Position numbers and translations under genes: made by a program. Below, piece after piece: positions 36,851-49,127 of a stretch of DNA of 64,000 nt (the first letter of the stretch is position 1; each line of letters begins with the position of its first letter). The notes under the pieces were generated by a model. That model searched no databases. It was not told where the DNA came from and saw only the letters and a list, made by a program, of their open reading frames with translations. This DNA comes from Stratiolaelaps scimitus (taxonomy: Eukaryota > Arthropoda > Arachnida > Mesostigmata > Laelapidae). The stretch covers positions 4,364,501 to 4,428,500 of the forward strand of contig JABWDB010000018.1 of the NCBI GenBank assembly GCA_019614645.1. The letters run 5' to 3'.

Positions 36851-37735
36851 TGCGATCACTACTGGACATCTCACGACTGAGGAAGAGTTCAAAAAGTAGA
36901 AGAGGCTCCCGCTACACGATTCGGTAGAAGCCACTGGATGCGGCGTATATGAGGATGTTCAATGCGTGCCGAATTGAACTACGCAATGATGCGAACTTCG
37001 TCATTGTAGCTTTGATGAGCGACGCCGAGTCATGGATGTACCCGGCTAAATTGTGACCATACACTTCACTCACTGAGGTCGAGTGCTAGAAGTGTTACGC
37101 TCTAAAATGAAATTTTGGAGAGTTAATGGCTGCCCCTTGGCTTCCTGCTAAGCTGGAGGCCTACGATCTGGACGCTATCATTTGACTGCACTTCGGCGTC
37201 ATTGAGCTTTGTTCGCGATTAGCGGGCATTGTCCGCCATTGGTCCAGCTAGATCGGTGAACCGCATTCGTAATGCAAGCGTAAGGGCCACATCAGACGCC
37301 TAGAAACAGATGCACATCGTTGAAGGGTTATCTCGTTCTCAAAGCTGGACGAAATCTTGACCGAAGAACCGTTCTCAGGCTGACCTCACACCTCTGAAGG
37401 TTGAATCAAGCTGTCGTTCCTATCGAGCAACACGAGGCAGTCCACCTTTCTCGCAGGTAATAGTAAATATCCGAGCGACCGATCTTTCCTACCGCGCTAT
37501 GAGAAAAAAAGTACTCATGCAAAGACAATTTAAATTTGCTGTTTGAATGTTTCTTTAATTGGTAGTCAGTTACGAAAAGTAGTATGTTAGTTACGAAAAA
37601 TGAAAAGGTGGCGATTTGTGATAGCTTTGAACCATTTCCTTATTTTTGTTTCAAGTGAGGCAAACATTTGAAGTTGGTCTCACTTGCATGTTGAAAACGA
37701 ACTGGGCAATCGATGAAGTATTGAATCACTTCGTA
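36851..37735. other. Stretch after the array, possibly decayed coding DNA
   Basis: The first 600 bases have moderate GC and codon-like texture with frequent stops in every frame. A short frame near 36955-37050 reads FNACRIELRNDANFVIVALM and resembles a broken retroelement or gene remnant. I cannot identify it. The rest is AT-rich. Confidence 0.25.
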
Positions 37736-37738
37736 AAA

Positions 37739-37890
37739 TTGCGTGCGCCATGAAATCGGAGGAGACACGTAGGTGCACGGGTTTGATCCCCACAGTCCAT
37801 CTAATGGAAACGATGGCGAAAGCAGGTACCGAAGACGGTGGTAAGATAATCTGTCCAGAAAAATTATGTATGCGGTTTGCTTTTAACAAA
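37739..37890 (+). mobile_element. SINE-like element copy 1 (tRNA-promoter core)
   Basis: A 33-base core at 37761-37793 (GGAGACACGTAGGTGCACGG and on, through GTTTGATCCCCAC) is identical but for one base to the core at 49160-49192. It contains a polymerase III B-box of the GGTTCGATCC type. Downstream similarity continues in patches (GCGAAAGC.GGTACCG, then C.GAAAAA), giving about 130-150 bases of homology. Unique-gene explanations fail because the flanks differ. No A-box, poly-A tail or target duplication is clear, so boundaries are approximate. Confidence 0.6.
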
Positions 37891-37899
37891 ATCAGATCG

Positions 37900-39530
37900 A
37901 CCTCGAGCTGACATAACCTGATTTTTAGTTTCCGATGGACCTTGTATATAAAGATATTTAAAGAGGGCCTCCCCAACAATGTAACCCGAGAGAGCGCTAG
38001 GGAGTTTTGTAACCCCAGCAAGAGTAGGTTTCTTACAATGACTATCAAGCCATTGGTAGTAAGTGGATAGGAATCGTGGTATTGTCTTTGATCGCTGCCT
38101 TGGCGAGGGCGAATTGCAATCGGCGACCGTTGCTCGATGCGTTTGTTATGAGGCTTGAGTAAATCATTGACAGCCTTTGCAAGCTAGCCTTGGCAGAAGA
38201 ACAGCAACAACGAAGTGTCTCACCGCAGGATTTGGACCCGCAACTCCTCGCTTTTGTGGTCTGGAACAGCGAAGTTACGTCTTAGCAGAGACCGATCCTA
38301 CCGACCTGGCTGTCGAATACATCAGGAAAGTTGCAAAGTCCCTCCGGTTGCATTCAGGTACAGAGGCGACCTAACGTTTCGAAGGCAGAGAGCATCCCCG
38401 AAAGCGTCCTCTGGCTGCTGTTATTCTCGGGTTGAACCGACCCAAACAGGATTCGTCGTCGGGTGCCCTACATGAAAGGGGCACGGCGAGGAAGCAAGCG
38501 CATATTTCTTGTATTTACTACCCGGCAAGGCCTTGCTCACCCATCATACTTGGCCCCCGTCGGGTACAGCGAATAGGCTGTGGACCTCTGGCTGGTGAAA
38601 ACGAGCCAGATCTTCCTTTTTTGGCCGTCCCGCAATACAGGTCTAAGAGGCGCAGAAGGCGAAAGGCCACTCGCGAGGGTTTCCGCTTCCTGAGCAACTA
38701 CTTGAACGTTGCCTCATTCGCAACAATGGAATGCCTGACGAATGCTGCGGGGAATGTACAGGCGGAAAATGGATACCGTTTGCACGGCGTTTCGACGTCG
38801 CATTGTGGTCGTGTTATTTCTCTGTGGTTACACATCCATTGGTCCCAGAGGCATATGGGAGTAGGCCTCACGGCCTCGGTCACATTTGATAACCGAAATT
38901 TGATTTACTGATTTAACACTCCAATGTGTTTGAAAAGGTCAACAGATCTTTAGTGCTCGGTGGTGATGCCGAAAGGCGAATCGAAATGAGGTTTGCCTTG
39001 ATCTCGAGCGGTCCTCGGTCAGTCGAGAAACTGGTGTGGGGTGACCGTAATTTGTGCTTCACTTGCCAATCAATGAATAGACTGACGTAAGATATCTCTA
39101 CAGGGATGAAACCTTCGTTAGAATGACGGTAGTTAGCTTTCAAGTTTGCTTGATTCGGATACTTGTGTGTCCCGTGTCGTATTGTTTACGGTGACCCCAC
39201 TCTTTACGAACTATTCGCAGGCTGCTGCGACCAGGTACAGGCGTGGGGAAACAGGACTACTACCTTTTCGGTTACATTCGACCACGTATGCGTAAATGCA
39301 TACATGAGTATATAGCACATTACAGTGAAACTGTTTCGACATTAGTGTTGCAGGGAGCCGTATCTTGTGTGCGCCAATTCTCCTGAAGTTGCGTAAGCCC
39401 ATCTTGATGGAGACTTCCAGTGCCACCCGGCGACATTTTCCCGCTGCTTAGCTGATGCTTGTTTCACGCACCGCTCCTGAGGCTTGCAGGCCGCCTTCGT
39501 GAGTTCCAACCCGTTCCGCTGTAGAACTTC
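37900..39530. other. Stretch with no firm gene
   Basis: A GC-moderate part at 38200-38911 is open for up to 159 codons on the + strand but starts inside mixed sequence and lacks supporting splice sites or a recognisable domain. The remainder (38912-39530) shows nothing. Confidence 0.4.
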
Positions 39531-40440
39531 GTATATTTGAGAGGTGGCGCAGCGGCACCGACAGCAGCAGCAGCAGCGGCGTTGCAATTCGCTTGCCCCA
39601 TTCCGTCATTGCTTCTCTTCCGCTTATTTATAGCTTTCAGATTTCCGCACCGAGCGACGGAACTGAGCGAAATGCTCGAACAGCGAATGACTGACTGCAG
39701 CGTCTCGGAGGAGGTTTCCGCCGTTCTGGGGGGGGGGGCAAGAACGGTTCAGGCAGGCGGGGCGCGCAGGGCAATGGGCCGAGTGGGTCGAGAGGTTGCG
39801 GCTGTGGGGCGGCGAACAGACTCAAACAGAGCCGGCTGCTGTTTTCACCATTGAACTGTGGCGAACAATGAAAAAGTGTAAGGAAGGGATTGGGATCAGA
39901 GGGAAAAGACAGCCTACCCCTTGCAACAACGAAGGTCCCCTCGTTGTTGTGCAGTCTGCAGAGCTGCGTCGGAGCAGCTTCCCCCTGGGCCCGATGCCTA
40001 TGAGCGCTTTCTCGTTGGCGCCTCGCCACATACAGACAGACTCTAGTTTTCTTGCCGACCGCGCGCGCTTTCGCTGGTAGCGTTTCGGCTGCTTTGGCTT
40101 TTGAAAGCCTTCCGGTGGCAGACAGCATACACGGCGTTGCGTGTCTGACGCTCACTCGATCTTGCCCGTTCATTTTGTCGGGCCCCAGCAGTGCTCGGTG
40201 GGCAGGAGCGTTGGCTTGAAAAGGACGATGTGCAAGGAATGACGACGACGACAACAGAGGCGAGGAGTTCAGTTTAAGGGAGCAAGTGATTGTGATGGTG
40301 GTAGCAGTAGTTGTACTAGGAGCAAATTCAATTGGTTCGAATCTATTTCGCTCTCGCGCATTTACCACTTCATGACTTCTTGTCCATTGCTTGCTTCCTT
40401 GGCGTCTCGGAGTCGAACTCCCCCAAGCCAGACGGTAGCG
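39531..40440. other. GC-rich block with long compositional frames
   Basis: The - strand is open for 243 codons (40368 to 39637), and the + strand has overlapping frames. The translations are Pro-, Ser- and Ala-rich and unlike any family I know. CAG triplets, a G-run at 39728-39737, and a 9-bp inverted repeat CAACAACGA/TCGTTGTTG (39924-39932 and 39941-39949) lie inside. It could be a promoter or untranslated exon region. Confidence 0.35.
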
Positions 40441-41139
40441 CGGGCACTATAGGCGTTCAGCATCGAACAGATGAAGTGGGTGAGTGAGAGGAAGAGTGTT
40501 TGTGAATAAATAAATAAAGGGAACAGAATGAGACATAAACTAATTGTCCGTCTTTCATCCTTAACCTACGATCGAGAGGAGTCCGCCATTTGTCGTGCTG
40601 ACCGCGACAATCAGGTGGACCTTGCGATTGGAACTGGTGGAACTTAGTGTATGCGCTATAAGTTTCGGTGTTTCTCAATAAGAGAGGACAACGTCCAATT
40701 CATAAATCCTATAGGTCGGATGGTTGCTTCGGATAAGCTACTATACCTAAGGTAACAGAGCCAGTTGTCTGGCAAACGATGCCATACGTGGATGAGGGAG
40801 CGCGCCCCAAGCCTTGCCCCCGAGGGACGAGGAGAGAGCGTTGATTAGTAGTTGATTTACCGGCGTAAGTATACGGGGGTGGCAGTCTGTTTTTTTAACA
40901 CAGTTCCACCCCTTGCGCCTCGTGCTTCCTCGTCCATAGCCGGCACTTTTCGCTTATCCCCTTCAATTCTTTGCTGCTTACTCTCGCTCAACAGCTGTAT
41001 ACGATGGTCGGGCGGGGTAGTGCGCGAAAGCTGGGTAATGTATATGGTGTGGGCAATATCCGATCGTAGGCGCTCATCAGAGTCGGGTAGTCAGAGCTGT
41101 GGGGCCTCGTCGTCAGGGAGGGACCCCGCGAGTCGGAGA
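40441..41139. other. Stretch with no supportable gene
   Basis: Mixed sequence with AATAAATAAATAAAG at about 40505-40519. That could be a polyadenylation signal for an unidentified + strand transcript. No exon is visible nearby. Confidence 0.35.
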
Positions 41140-41140
41140 A

Positions 41141-41232
<92 letters not shown>
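41140..41232 (+). repeat. Long (GA)n microsatellite
   Basis: About 93 bases of AG dinucleotides with a single A-A interruption near 41160. It is the longest simple repeat in the window. Flanking frames reading poly-Arg-Glu or poly-Ser-Leu are artefacts of it. Confidence 0.95.
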
Positions 41233-41234
<2 letters not shown>

Positions 41235-43600
41235 GTCTATGACGCTGATAGCACGATAGTACTAGGGTAGTATGCATGCCCGCACGCTTGCATGCGCGTT
41301 CTATGTGGCGAGATACGTGCTTCTCCCACCTTGTCCTCACTATTCTCACTTGGTAGAACTCACGAAAAGTCCTAGGAAACGATGCAGGTTGCAGGCGTAG
41401 CGTTGCTTTCGTACAGCTGGCTAGCCAGCGCTTAAGTGGCATCTCTGGCCCGACTACGCGGATCGAGTTGAGGGACGCATAGTACAGTTGCGTGGAGTCT
41501 TTGTGATACGGGGCCAGCATGTGAGCTCTCATAGACTCCAGCACAGAATGGGATAGATGAGCGAGAGGGGAGCTTTTTGCTGGTTCGTCGTCGTTGGATG
41601 CCTGCCTGCTGCCGGAAAGGGGAGGGTGGGGTCCTCTACGTCTATTACCGTCAGCGCATGGAGTCGGTCATAGTTTAGTCCGCAGCCAGGCTTCGACGAC
41701 GCTGTTTGCTTGGGTGGTCGAAAAAGCCACAGCGATACGCGGTTCGTCTGTACATCGTAGGCAGTTAGTTGTGTCCGCTCCAGAGCACAGATCGAGAGGA
41801 CAATCGATTGACACCTATATCGCATTCGGCAGAGCAACATCTGACCCCAAACCGCCCCTGATTAGTTGTGAGGCAGTGTATTCGTCATCTAAATTACCAA
41901 GTGGAATGGGTATATGATGACGGCTCGCTTGAGAATCACTTCAGAGGAAAGCCTCAAGGTGAAAATTACAAATATCATATATTATTTTTTCAAAATCTGG
42001 AGTAATGATGTAATTGCAGTATTGAAGCATCTGCCAGCTACTTGCGTTTGTACGTGAAACGAGTGAATAAAGGTTAATAAAGTTGAAAATAAAGACGAGA
42101 CTATTTGTTGAACGTGACTAAGGTTCAACTGTCTTTTTTTTACATAAGCTGATTTTTTTTTTGCTTTACAAAGCACCTGTTAATCCTGGTGGTGATGTTT
42201 CTAACAGTTTTTATTTAAAGTATTAGAATAAAGACGGACATCTCACCTATCTGATAATATCAGCGTGTGCGAAGTATATAACTCTCGACAATCCAGTACA
42301 AAAATCACTCTATAACTTACCTTCAATACACTTGATTCATCATTTATTCACGATGTCCGTTCAGCCTAATTCACGAATTTAAACAACTAAATAATTGATA
42401 TGAAATTAATCAGACTAAGCAGAGTCATGTACATGGCGATAATTCAAGATCTTTAACGACAGGACCGATAACCTGCTAATCGATAATGTTGTTCTTCATA
42501 GGCCATACCACTGTCCCATCATCGAGCGAAATCACTATAACGCCAGTGGCCTTTAACGAAGATCGCGCGGCAACACTTGGCGTCATTTGTCGATTCCCTA
42601 ATCGAGAAGAGATCTTTCGAAAACCCGCTTCAGGAAGCCTTCACGCGCCAATCTGATTTGTAAAAGGGCGCTCACTACCAAACACCCCAAACAAGCAATA
42701 GCCTTCAACAAATCTCACACACACGCAGATCTTAAATAAAAGCGCGAGGTACGTGCGGTGTGCGAAATCGCTGCTATTTGAAGCTTAATCTTTGGTCGAC
42801 AGTGATTAGTGTCGGCATGACGATCAGTACGTGATATTACCACGACGTTATCTTCTTGGTGAGGCATTCGCCTTCAGGAAAGATGAAGCGAATGACCAGC
42901 CGTGCATTATCAGATAAGGCATATACATATACTGTGTTATACTGGCATATAAATATCGCCTTTTTTGAAGCGTTGTCGAAGAATCAGATACTATGACAGT
43001 GAGCGAATGTGTTGACATCAACGAAACACTGTATTTTTCCTCCCGTTGTTTCTATTAATTAATCATATGATTCATTACGAGGCAACACAATTGCCCTTTT
43101 CAATTGCCTTGTAAATCGACAGCGCAGCTCGTCTATTGTACCTCGCCTACAGGCAGTATGATAGATATTTATTATTTATTATTCATCAGTGATATTTATC
43201 GGTAGAGCAAAGCATTGTTGAGTATATTTATTGTTAATTACTTAGACAACTTTAAACGCGCAAGCATTCGTTACATGAACGCACCTTGCAAACCGTATTG
43301 TCCTGGACTTACGGAATGCTTTTTCAACAAGATCAGTGTGAAACGCAAATCGCTTATTCAAGGAATCTCAATTGTACTTGAACGCCAGATATTATAATAT
43401 AGTACGCTTATTATTGATGAAAAGGTTCACCAACAGGTGATTTAGATTCTTAGAAATCAAATCAGGTTCCATAGGTCCGTACCATCTGTCCAGTTAGTTC
43501 GCTTGTGGTTGTGAATTTTTTTCTTCTAAAAATACCATTTCTTCTGAGAGGCAACTGAGTATACTGATGATATCTCTATTCGGGCAAGTCCGCAAATTAC
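41233..43600. other. Stretch with no supportable gene, AT-rich from 41.9 kb
   Basis: After the GA run the sequence is mixed. From about 41.94 kb it is AT-rich with short poly-T runs. A consensus donor on the - strand (AAG|GTAAGTTAT, near 42323) has no protein-like exon behind it. No RNA gene or repeat family is recognised. Confidence 0.45.
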
Positions 43601-45190
43601 TCAAGTCATTGCTGGAAATACCTTTTTACGGCGGGGCTCATCCGTCTCGATGTGGCCTTTAACTCCCCTGGACCTCATATATGGCCATACGAGATTTCGC
43701 TGATGGGTCGAGAACTGCTGTTCATCTCGGCCTCTGACCGTGATTTCGTTCCAGAGAGTTTCGGACGCATGCCGAGTACGTTGGCTCATCCGAACAGGAT
43801 CCCAATCCTAAGTCGTCTAGATGGTGACGGTGGGAGGTGAACGCTCAACGTACATATTTACGTGCTGCCTTGCAAGCTCTCCACGATGTCCGCGGCGGTT
43901 ATTATACGCTACATGACACCGCAGTGGTACGAGTAGCTGTTTCTAATGAGATCTTTCAGGGTCATTTCCATCGGCTGTTAGAAAGAAATGTGGCGCCCTC
44001 ATTTCGAATTTGGTGTCGTCCCAAGGTCGACCACCACCACCACGCCAATCAGGCCGTTGATGGCCTGATCATTGACACATCCCTATCTATTACTAGTCAT
44101 TGCATGGCCTACGGGAGGAAGAACCTATGATTGCGCAGAAGATAGGCGCGTACGTTATACGAACATCTTCTATGGCTACGTGTATGCGCGGCCTCTTTGC
44201 TATACCCAGGACTTCAGCCATTCCGCTCAGGATGGTCACCGTGCAGCCCATGCCCCGCTGCTGGCGACAAGAAAAATGGACGCGAATTTCGCGAGAAGAA
44301 ATGCAATAAACTTCAGTAAAATGGATCACCTCAAATATCGATTCATCGAAAAGATAAACAAATCCAATGCTGTCACTGCTACCGCATCCGTTACACCGGC
44401 GCTGTATTCCGTTCCATGCGCGCTTCAGATATGGAGAAACCCTAACATCTAATCTGTTCGTTCATCAAGCCGGCTAGTGCTGATGAAGAAGGTGTTCATC
44501 GCGATCGTGAGGAGGGAAAAGCCGAAAGCTGAACTAGTTGGCGAAGGCAGCCGTCATTCGCGTGGAGCGTTTAGCAATAGGAATTAGAGCGGGCTATTTT
44601 CAAAGTCTTGAAATATTTAGCGGTCGTTTAGGCGGCACAAGTGATTGTAGCAGTAATAGTCGTGTCGTATGTGGTCGAAATCGTGAAGATCTTCACGTGA
44701 TAAAGGGTTCTGATTGGCAGATGCAGGTTGGCTTGAATTTGGGATCAGTGTTTGGCGAAATTGGATTTATGCGATGGAACGACAACGATAGGAATCTGAG
44801 CTCTCTGTGACAGCCTGATCTTCTAGCTAAGGATCAAGCGTTAAACTCTTTGAAGGCCTTTCACGTTTGATGTTACGAAAGTCTTTAGCGGCACAAGACC
44901 ATAAATTAAGTCATTTCTAGTCAACTCATCAACATTCGCAGTAGTTTTATTGTAGTCGGTCGAGGGACAAATACATTGTTTGTTGCTATTCTCGCATGAT
45001 CCTTCCACCGTAGCAGAATCCGTCGCCGGTCGAGATCTGTGTCAAGTGCTTTCCAGCATCTCCAAAAAATAAACCGCCTGTCGCATTTTCTCGAGATCTG
45101 TCAACAGCCAATTGACACGGTGACGTCCATTGAGTAGCGTGGCCCGCATCCCATCTGCCAATGACTCTGAGTAGCTCTGCTGCTGCTGTT
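43601..45190. other. Moderate-GC stretch with unassigned frames
   Basis: Frames on the + strand at about 43652-43840, 44072-44452 and 44538-44810 give partly protein-like peptides (for example MDANFARRNAINFSKMDHLK) but have no consistent splice sites linking them. An 8-bp inverted repeat ATCAGGCC/GGCCTGAT (44048-44069) and a 16-base palindrome CGTGAAGATCTTCACG (44682-44697) are present. Confidence 0.3.
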
Positions 45191-45270
45191 GCTTGCTCCC
45201 TTCGGCTAGTGTAGCACATCTCTGTTTGGAGCGAGAAGTGGATTCGCTACTGGATCGATATCTATATCTA

Positions 45271-45271
<1 letters not shown>

Positions 45272-45310
<39 letters not shown>
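45272..45310. repeat. (AT)n microsatellite
   Basis: A perfect TA run of about 39 bases. Confidence 0.95.
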
Positions 45311-45312
<2 letters not shown>

Positions 45313-45449
45313 TCAACCCCTGTCCATGCCGTGGCGGACAGGCGTCAAACTGCTACAGCTGGCCGCATCCGCCACCGACTCGCCATTTCCACGCACTCCT
45401 GCCGTTTCTCGCCTCGTGTCCACCGCAGCTGCATCGGCTCTGTCTGTAG

Positions 45450-45451
<2 letters not shown>

Positions 45452-45490
<39 letters not shown>
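45452..45490 (+). repeat. (CTG)13 trinucleotide repeat
   Basis: Thirteen uninterrupted CTG triplets. They read as poly-Leu, poly-Cys or poly-Ala on + and poly-Gln, poly-Ser or poly-Ala on -. No adjoining frame makes one reading convincing. Confidence 0.9.
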
Positions 45491-45492
<2 letters not shown>

Positions 45493-45595
45493 ATAGTCAG
45501 TCGGCTAACAGATCAGGCGAGTCCGACAGATTTCTTGGTGGGTCGAGCAAACGGACAAACGGCCCGATCTGCAGGCGAAAGTCCGAAGAAACGAA

Positions 45596-45622
45596 AGAGA
45601 GAGAGAGAGAGAGAGAGAGAGA
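45596..45622 (+). repeat. (GA)n microsatellite
   Basis: A perfect run of about 27 bases. Confidence 0.9.
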
Positions 45623-45700
45623 CGTTCGAGGCGGCGTCATGGCTGGGTAACGCTGGTGGCCATCGACGACAACGTGCTGCTGCTACGGCTGCTGTTGCCG

Positions 45701-45725
45701 CTGCTGCTGCTGCTGCTGCTGCTGC
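45701..45725 (+). repeat. (CTG)n trinucleotide repeat
   Basis: Eight uninterrupted CTG triplets, 210 bases after a longer CTG tract. Confidence 0.9.
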
Positions 45726-46871
45726 CGACAGTAGCAGGACTCTCCTCAGCTTGAAACGCTAGCGGGGAACGGAGCGAGGGGCTTGGGGAGGCCGGGAAGG
45801 GTCTGGGCTGGTAATGCGGGTAAGGCTGCAGATGGGAGAAGATTCGATACGGACACAAGATATTTATTGATGGATGGATCACGAAGCATGTTGGCTTGGC
45901 TCTGCTGGCTGCTGCCTTGCCTTGGCTGGCTCTCTCTCCCGCCGGCAGGTCCGCCGGCCCGGTGGCGAAACGATGCGAGCCGCGCATCGGCCCGAGATGG
46001 CCGAGCTCAGGATGAAAGGAATATGTGGGCTGCAATGCCACCTGCCGACGACGCCTCCCTTAGTCTTCCTCCCTTCTTAGTCTCTAACGCGACAACAATG
46101 TCAGCGAAAGCGAGCGGGAGAAAGTAGCCGCTGCTGCTGCTGCCGACGACGACAACGGTAACAACGAGACCACCGCTGTACCAGTGGTCCCTGTCCATGT
46201 GTCTTCACCGCCCTTCTCACACGTCTTCGCCACGACCCCGCTGCGACTGGATGCCAGGTTACATCGCCTTATCGGCTGCGGGAAGAACGCTGATCGGCGG
46301 GCGTTGTCCTGAACGTTGTCCACCTGGCGTCGGGAACCTGCCAACTGCTCTCGCTCGGGTCGGCGCAAGAGGCCGGCCGTTGGGGAGATTGTCAAGCGGA
46401 GCCAACGAACAGAACAAACGAACGAATTGTGGGGAGGAGCCAACAGTAGCAGGCAGCCATCCTGGACGAAGGACCTGTCCCACGGAAAGGCGTCCACGGG
46501 ACAAACGGAGATGACGGTCAGAGGCAACATTGGGGAGGCGGGGTAGGGGGTAGCCAGCTTGGTAAAGAGAAACGGCCATCATCACAGGCGGCGGCGGCGC
46601 CGGCTTCTTGGGGCATTCGTGTGGCGCTTTGATGACAAAAGACTTCATCGATATATCATTTTGGCAGAGGCCCGCTGATAGCTGAGACTTCGGTGATAGC
46701 CCTGGGTCCGCTGTAGCTTGATTCTGGGTCCCCCGAAGCCTGAGAAGCAATCGGCAGGTCTCTCTTCTGTTCGTTCGCATGTGTCAGAGACGTCCCATAT
46801 TTATACACTATCGAATATATCTGTACAGTACGGAGTGGCGGTTCAAGTGTCCACTGTAGGCTTACGGCACG

Positions 46872-47114
46872 ATGAAGCCAACGGTTGCAGATGGGAACAG
46901 AGTAGAGTTGCAATTAGGAAAACAATGGGTTTTCCTTGAAATGAAGCTAAGACGAGCTCTTTATAATACTTGTTTTGCTTTGGTGTACTCTAGGTGTTCT
47001 TTTTCTAGCAGAGTGGGTGATCTTTTATGGTTAAAAAAATGTGCGCATAAGAATGAAGTCCGTCAATTGATGCCATTTAGTGCCTATTTATTGGACCGTA
47101 TAGTTTCATGTTAG
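46872..47114 (+). CDS. Candidate small protein or exon, unknown
   Basis: The frame starts at ATG 46872 (A at -3, in-frame TAG upstream) and runs 80 codons to TAG. The peptide begins MKPTVADGNRVELQLGKQWV and continues with basic and aromatic residues and five cysteines, ending LLDRIVSC. It looks protein-like and is AT-richer than the preceding GC block, but has no hydrophobic segment or known motif. Another candidate start exon follows 22 bases after its stop, and the two could not both belong to one simple transcript. It may be a chance frame. Confidence 0.22.
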   Translation: MKPTVADGNRVELQLGKQWVFLEMKLRRALYNTCFALVYSRCSFSSRVGDLLWLKKCAHKNEVRQLMPFSAYLLDRIVSC

Positions 47115-47135
47115 TTGTTATGTTTAACATTTAGT

Positions 47136-47232
47136 ATGGCGGAGAAGGAGCCAGATTCGATCACCTTCACAGTTAACGGTGCTACGAGTTTAGCGATGGG
47201 TACCGTAAAGCCACCCGATGACGAGTGTCCAG
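47136..47232 (+). CDS. Candidate 5' coding exon, unknown
   Basis: An ATG at 47136 opens a 32-codon frame that begins MAEKEPDSITFTVNGATS and ends VKPPDDECP. It reaches a reasonable donor, CCAG|GTGAAA, leaving one base (phase 1). If unspliced, it would stop after nine more codons. The acidic, polar start and natural composition suggest a first coding exon. The short ITFTVNG stretch recalls the N-terminus of molybdenum hydroxylases, but the following residues do not match that family, so I make no assignment. The next exon was not found. The frames open on the opposite strand here are less protein-like. Confidence 0.3.
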
Positions 47233-47299
47233 GTGAAATGTGTAGTCGTTTCGTTGACTAGGCTCTCGTAATTCGTGCGTGTGATACATGTGATTATGT

Positions 47300-48064
47300 C
47301 GCCATGCTGAATGAGCCACTTTGAGACGAGCAGCAAGATTAGGACCGAATCGGGTCCAATAAGTACGTTATTAAGTGTAACGCTCATTCTGTATACATCC
47401 CTATCGAATCGAACGTGAGCGCAAAAACGAACGCTGCCCCTGGATTCAACACTGAACGAATTTCCCAGAACTGGCAGGTGGTGTTCACCTCTGCGCGTCG
47501 CCCGCTAGGCCGAATCTGTCAGCAGAAGCAGCCAGGTAATAACGCAAACCATTTGTAGACAATCCTCCCGTTCCCTGTTCACAGATCATCACCTGCTATC
47601 TTCTATAAGTGGCCTTCTCACGATCTGCTTCCCTAACAGAACACGCAAAACAGCGATCTACGAAGAACGGCACCGTCATATACTCGGTCTCCGTTTGGAA
47701 GAAGAGAGTTTAGAGAGCGGGCGGGCGGGCGACTACGGAAACAATACAGAAATAAATGAGAGTGGCATAGTTCCAAGGCAACGTGAGACTGAGATGGGAA
47801 TAAGATGATCACGGGGCAGACGAAGAAGAAGGGGCTGCAAAGTGACGGATACGCTATTCCTGCCCCCGACCGCCACCCTTCGCGGTTCCGTGCCGGTCGG
47901 CGTGACAGGCTAATCTCGTGAGCGTCAAGCGGCGCGTCTTGAGACGACCTCCCGCCCACTGGTCTGCCGCGTAGGCTTCCACGGTTACTAATGCTGCTTA
48001 TGCTGCTTCGGTGACGACGGCTCCGATGGGAATTGAATGCCACGACAATGATCTTCAAATGGAG

Positions 48065-48102
<38 letters not shown>

Positions 48103-49120
48103 AAAAAGCAGATGGAGACGTTAGTAGGCATCTGCAGGTTAGCGCCTGCAACCGGAAAGCTCACCGTACGCTGCTGCGCTGGCGCCTAGCCGACAGAGGC
48201 TCGGGCCCATGAGCCATATGAAGAGGTGACGCGAGCTGTCGTGGCTGCTGCGCCAGCGGCCACCATTATGACGTTATGACGGCCTGCGGCCTCCTCCGCT
48301 TCTCATGCCTCGTTTTCAGCGTACGCCCCTTCGTTTTTCTTTCCACTCTCTTTGCGGTTTTCAAAAGGTCTCCTCTCAACCGTCGACTGGATCTCCCTTG
48401 ATCCCGTTTCACTTTGAACTGCCCTGTTCACACTCATCGCCTTCTTCCGTTGCGTTCGTCTGCGGCGGCTTTCTCCTTCTGCGATCTCGCTGTCCTTAAC
48501 GCTACGCTCCGCCCCTCCACCGCCGGCCCAGTTCTGCTTTTCTATTTCCGAAAGAATCGCCGCCTCGCCCAAGCCGTTGTGCCATGAAATACCAACGGGA
48601 GTCAATTTGCATCCGTTTAACCGAATGCGCCCACCCACCCAGCTTCATCGGCCCGACACAAGGGAGCGCCACGAGACGGACAGACGAGCCGCCATCTCGC
48701 ACGCTGGCCACCCGCACTTGACGCTAATAGCGAACGGCCGTGGTAATCGGGACGAAAAAACGGGTGAACAAAGCGACAAAGAGGAAAGTAATTCTGGACA
48801 AAATAAAACGCCGCAAGGGCAGGTCGATGACTAGCCGTTCCCTCGCTATCGAATTAAGTGGTAGAATCTTAGACGTGGACGACGGAGACGTAGGGATGGT
48901 GCGAGACACGAGTCGGCGCACGATGGCATCAACCGCTCCTCTGCAAGGAGCCCCTGGACGGGGCCTGAAGTGGGCTCAAGCCTGGAGAAGGCCAGGCAGA
49001 TGACTGGTAGGTAGCGTGTGGATATAGCCACATACCGACAGACCTGTTCGCAGTTGGGGGATGATGCTTAAGGCGGGAGTGTTCCCTCGCGTCGAATGTG
49101 TGACAGTAATAGGTTATGTC
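47300..49120. other. Stretch with a GC-rich part, no supportable gene
   Basis: From about 47.64 to 49.05 kb the sequence is GC-rich and open in several overlapping frames on both strands (up to 172 codons on -). One (AT)n tract interrupts it. No frame has supporting splice sites or recognisable domains. Confidence 0.35.
48071..48100. repeat. (AT)n microsatellite
   Basis: A perfect run of about 30 bases within the GC-rich segment. Confidence 0.95.
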
Positions 49121-49127
49121 ATTACAG

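Larger units (their letters stand above)
45191..46800. other. GC-rich block with clustered microsatellites
   Basis: Four simple repeats lie within 460 bases: (AT)n 45272-45310, (CTG)n 45452-45490, (GA)n 45596-45622 and (CTG)n 45701-45725. They are followed by 1 kb of CG-rich DNA open in several frames on both strands. The pattern resembles other GC-rich blocks in the window and may be regulatory or untranslated. No exon can be fixed. Confidence 0.4.

Noticed and set aside
36955..37300. Possible retroelement gag-like remnant after the array.
   Set aside because: Only short peptide stretches look codon-like. There are stops in every frame, and no zinc knuckle, protease or polymerase motif was seen.
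39637..40368. A 243-codon - strand open frame.
   Set aside because: Pro/Ser/Ala-biased translation in a GC-rich block where several frames on both strands are open. It has no domain or splice support, and a frame of this length is near what chance allows there.
40405..40435. B-box-like GAGTTCGACTCC on the - strand.
   Set aside because: The palindromic GGAGTCGAACTCC alone explains it. There is no A-box or tRNA arms around it.
41113..41544. Frames reading poly-(Arg-Glu) or poly-(Ser-Leu) across the GA repeat.
   Set aside because: They are produced entirely by the GA dinucleotide run.
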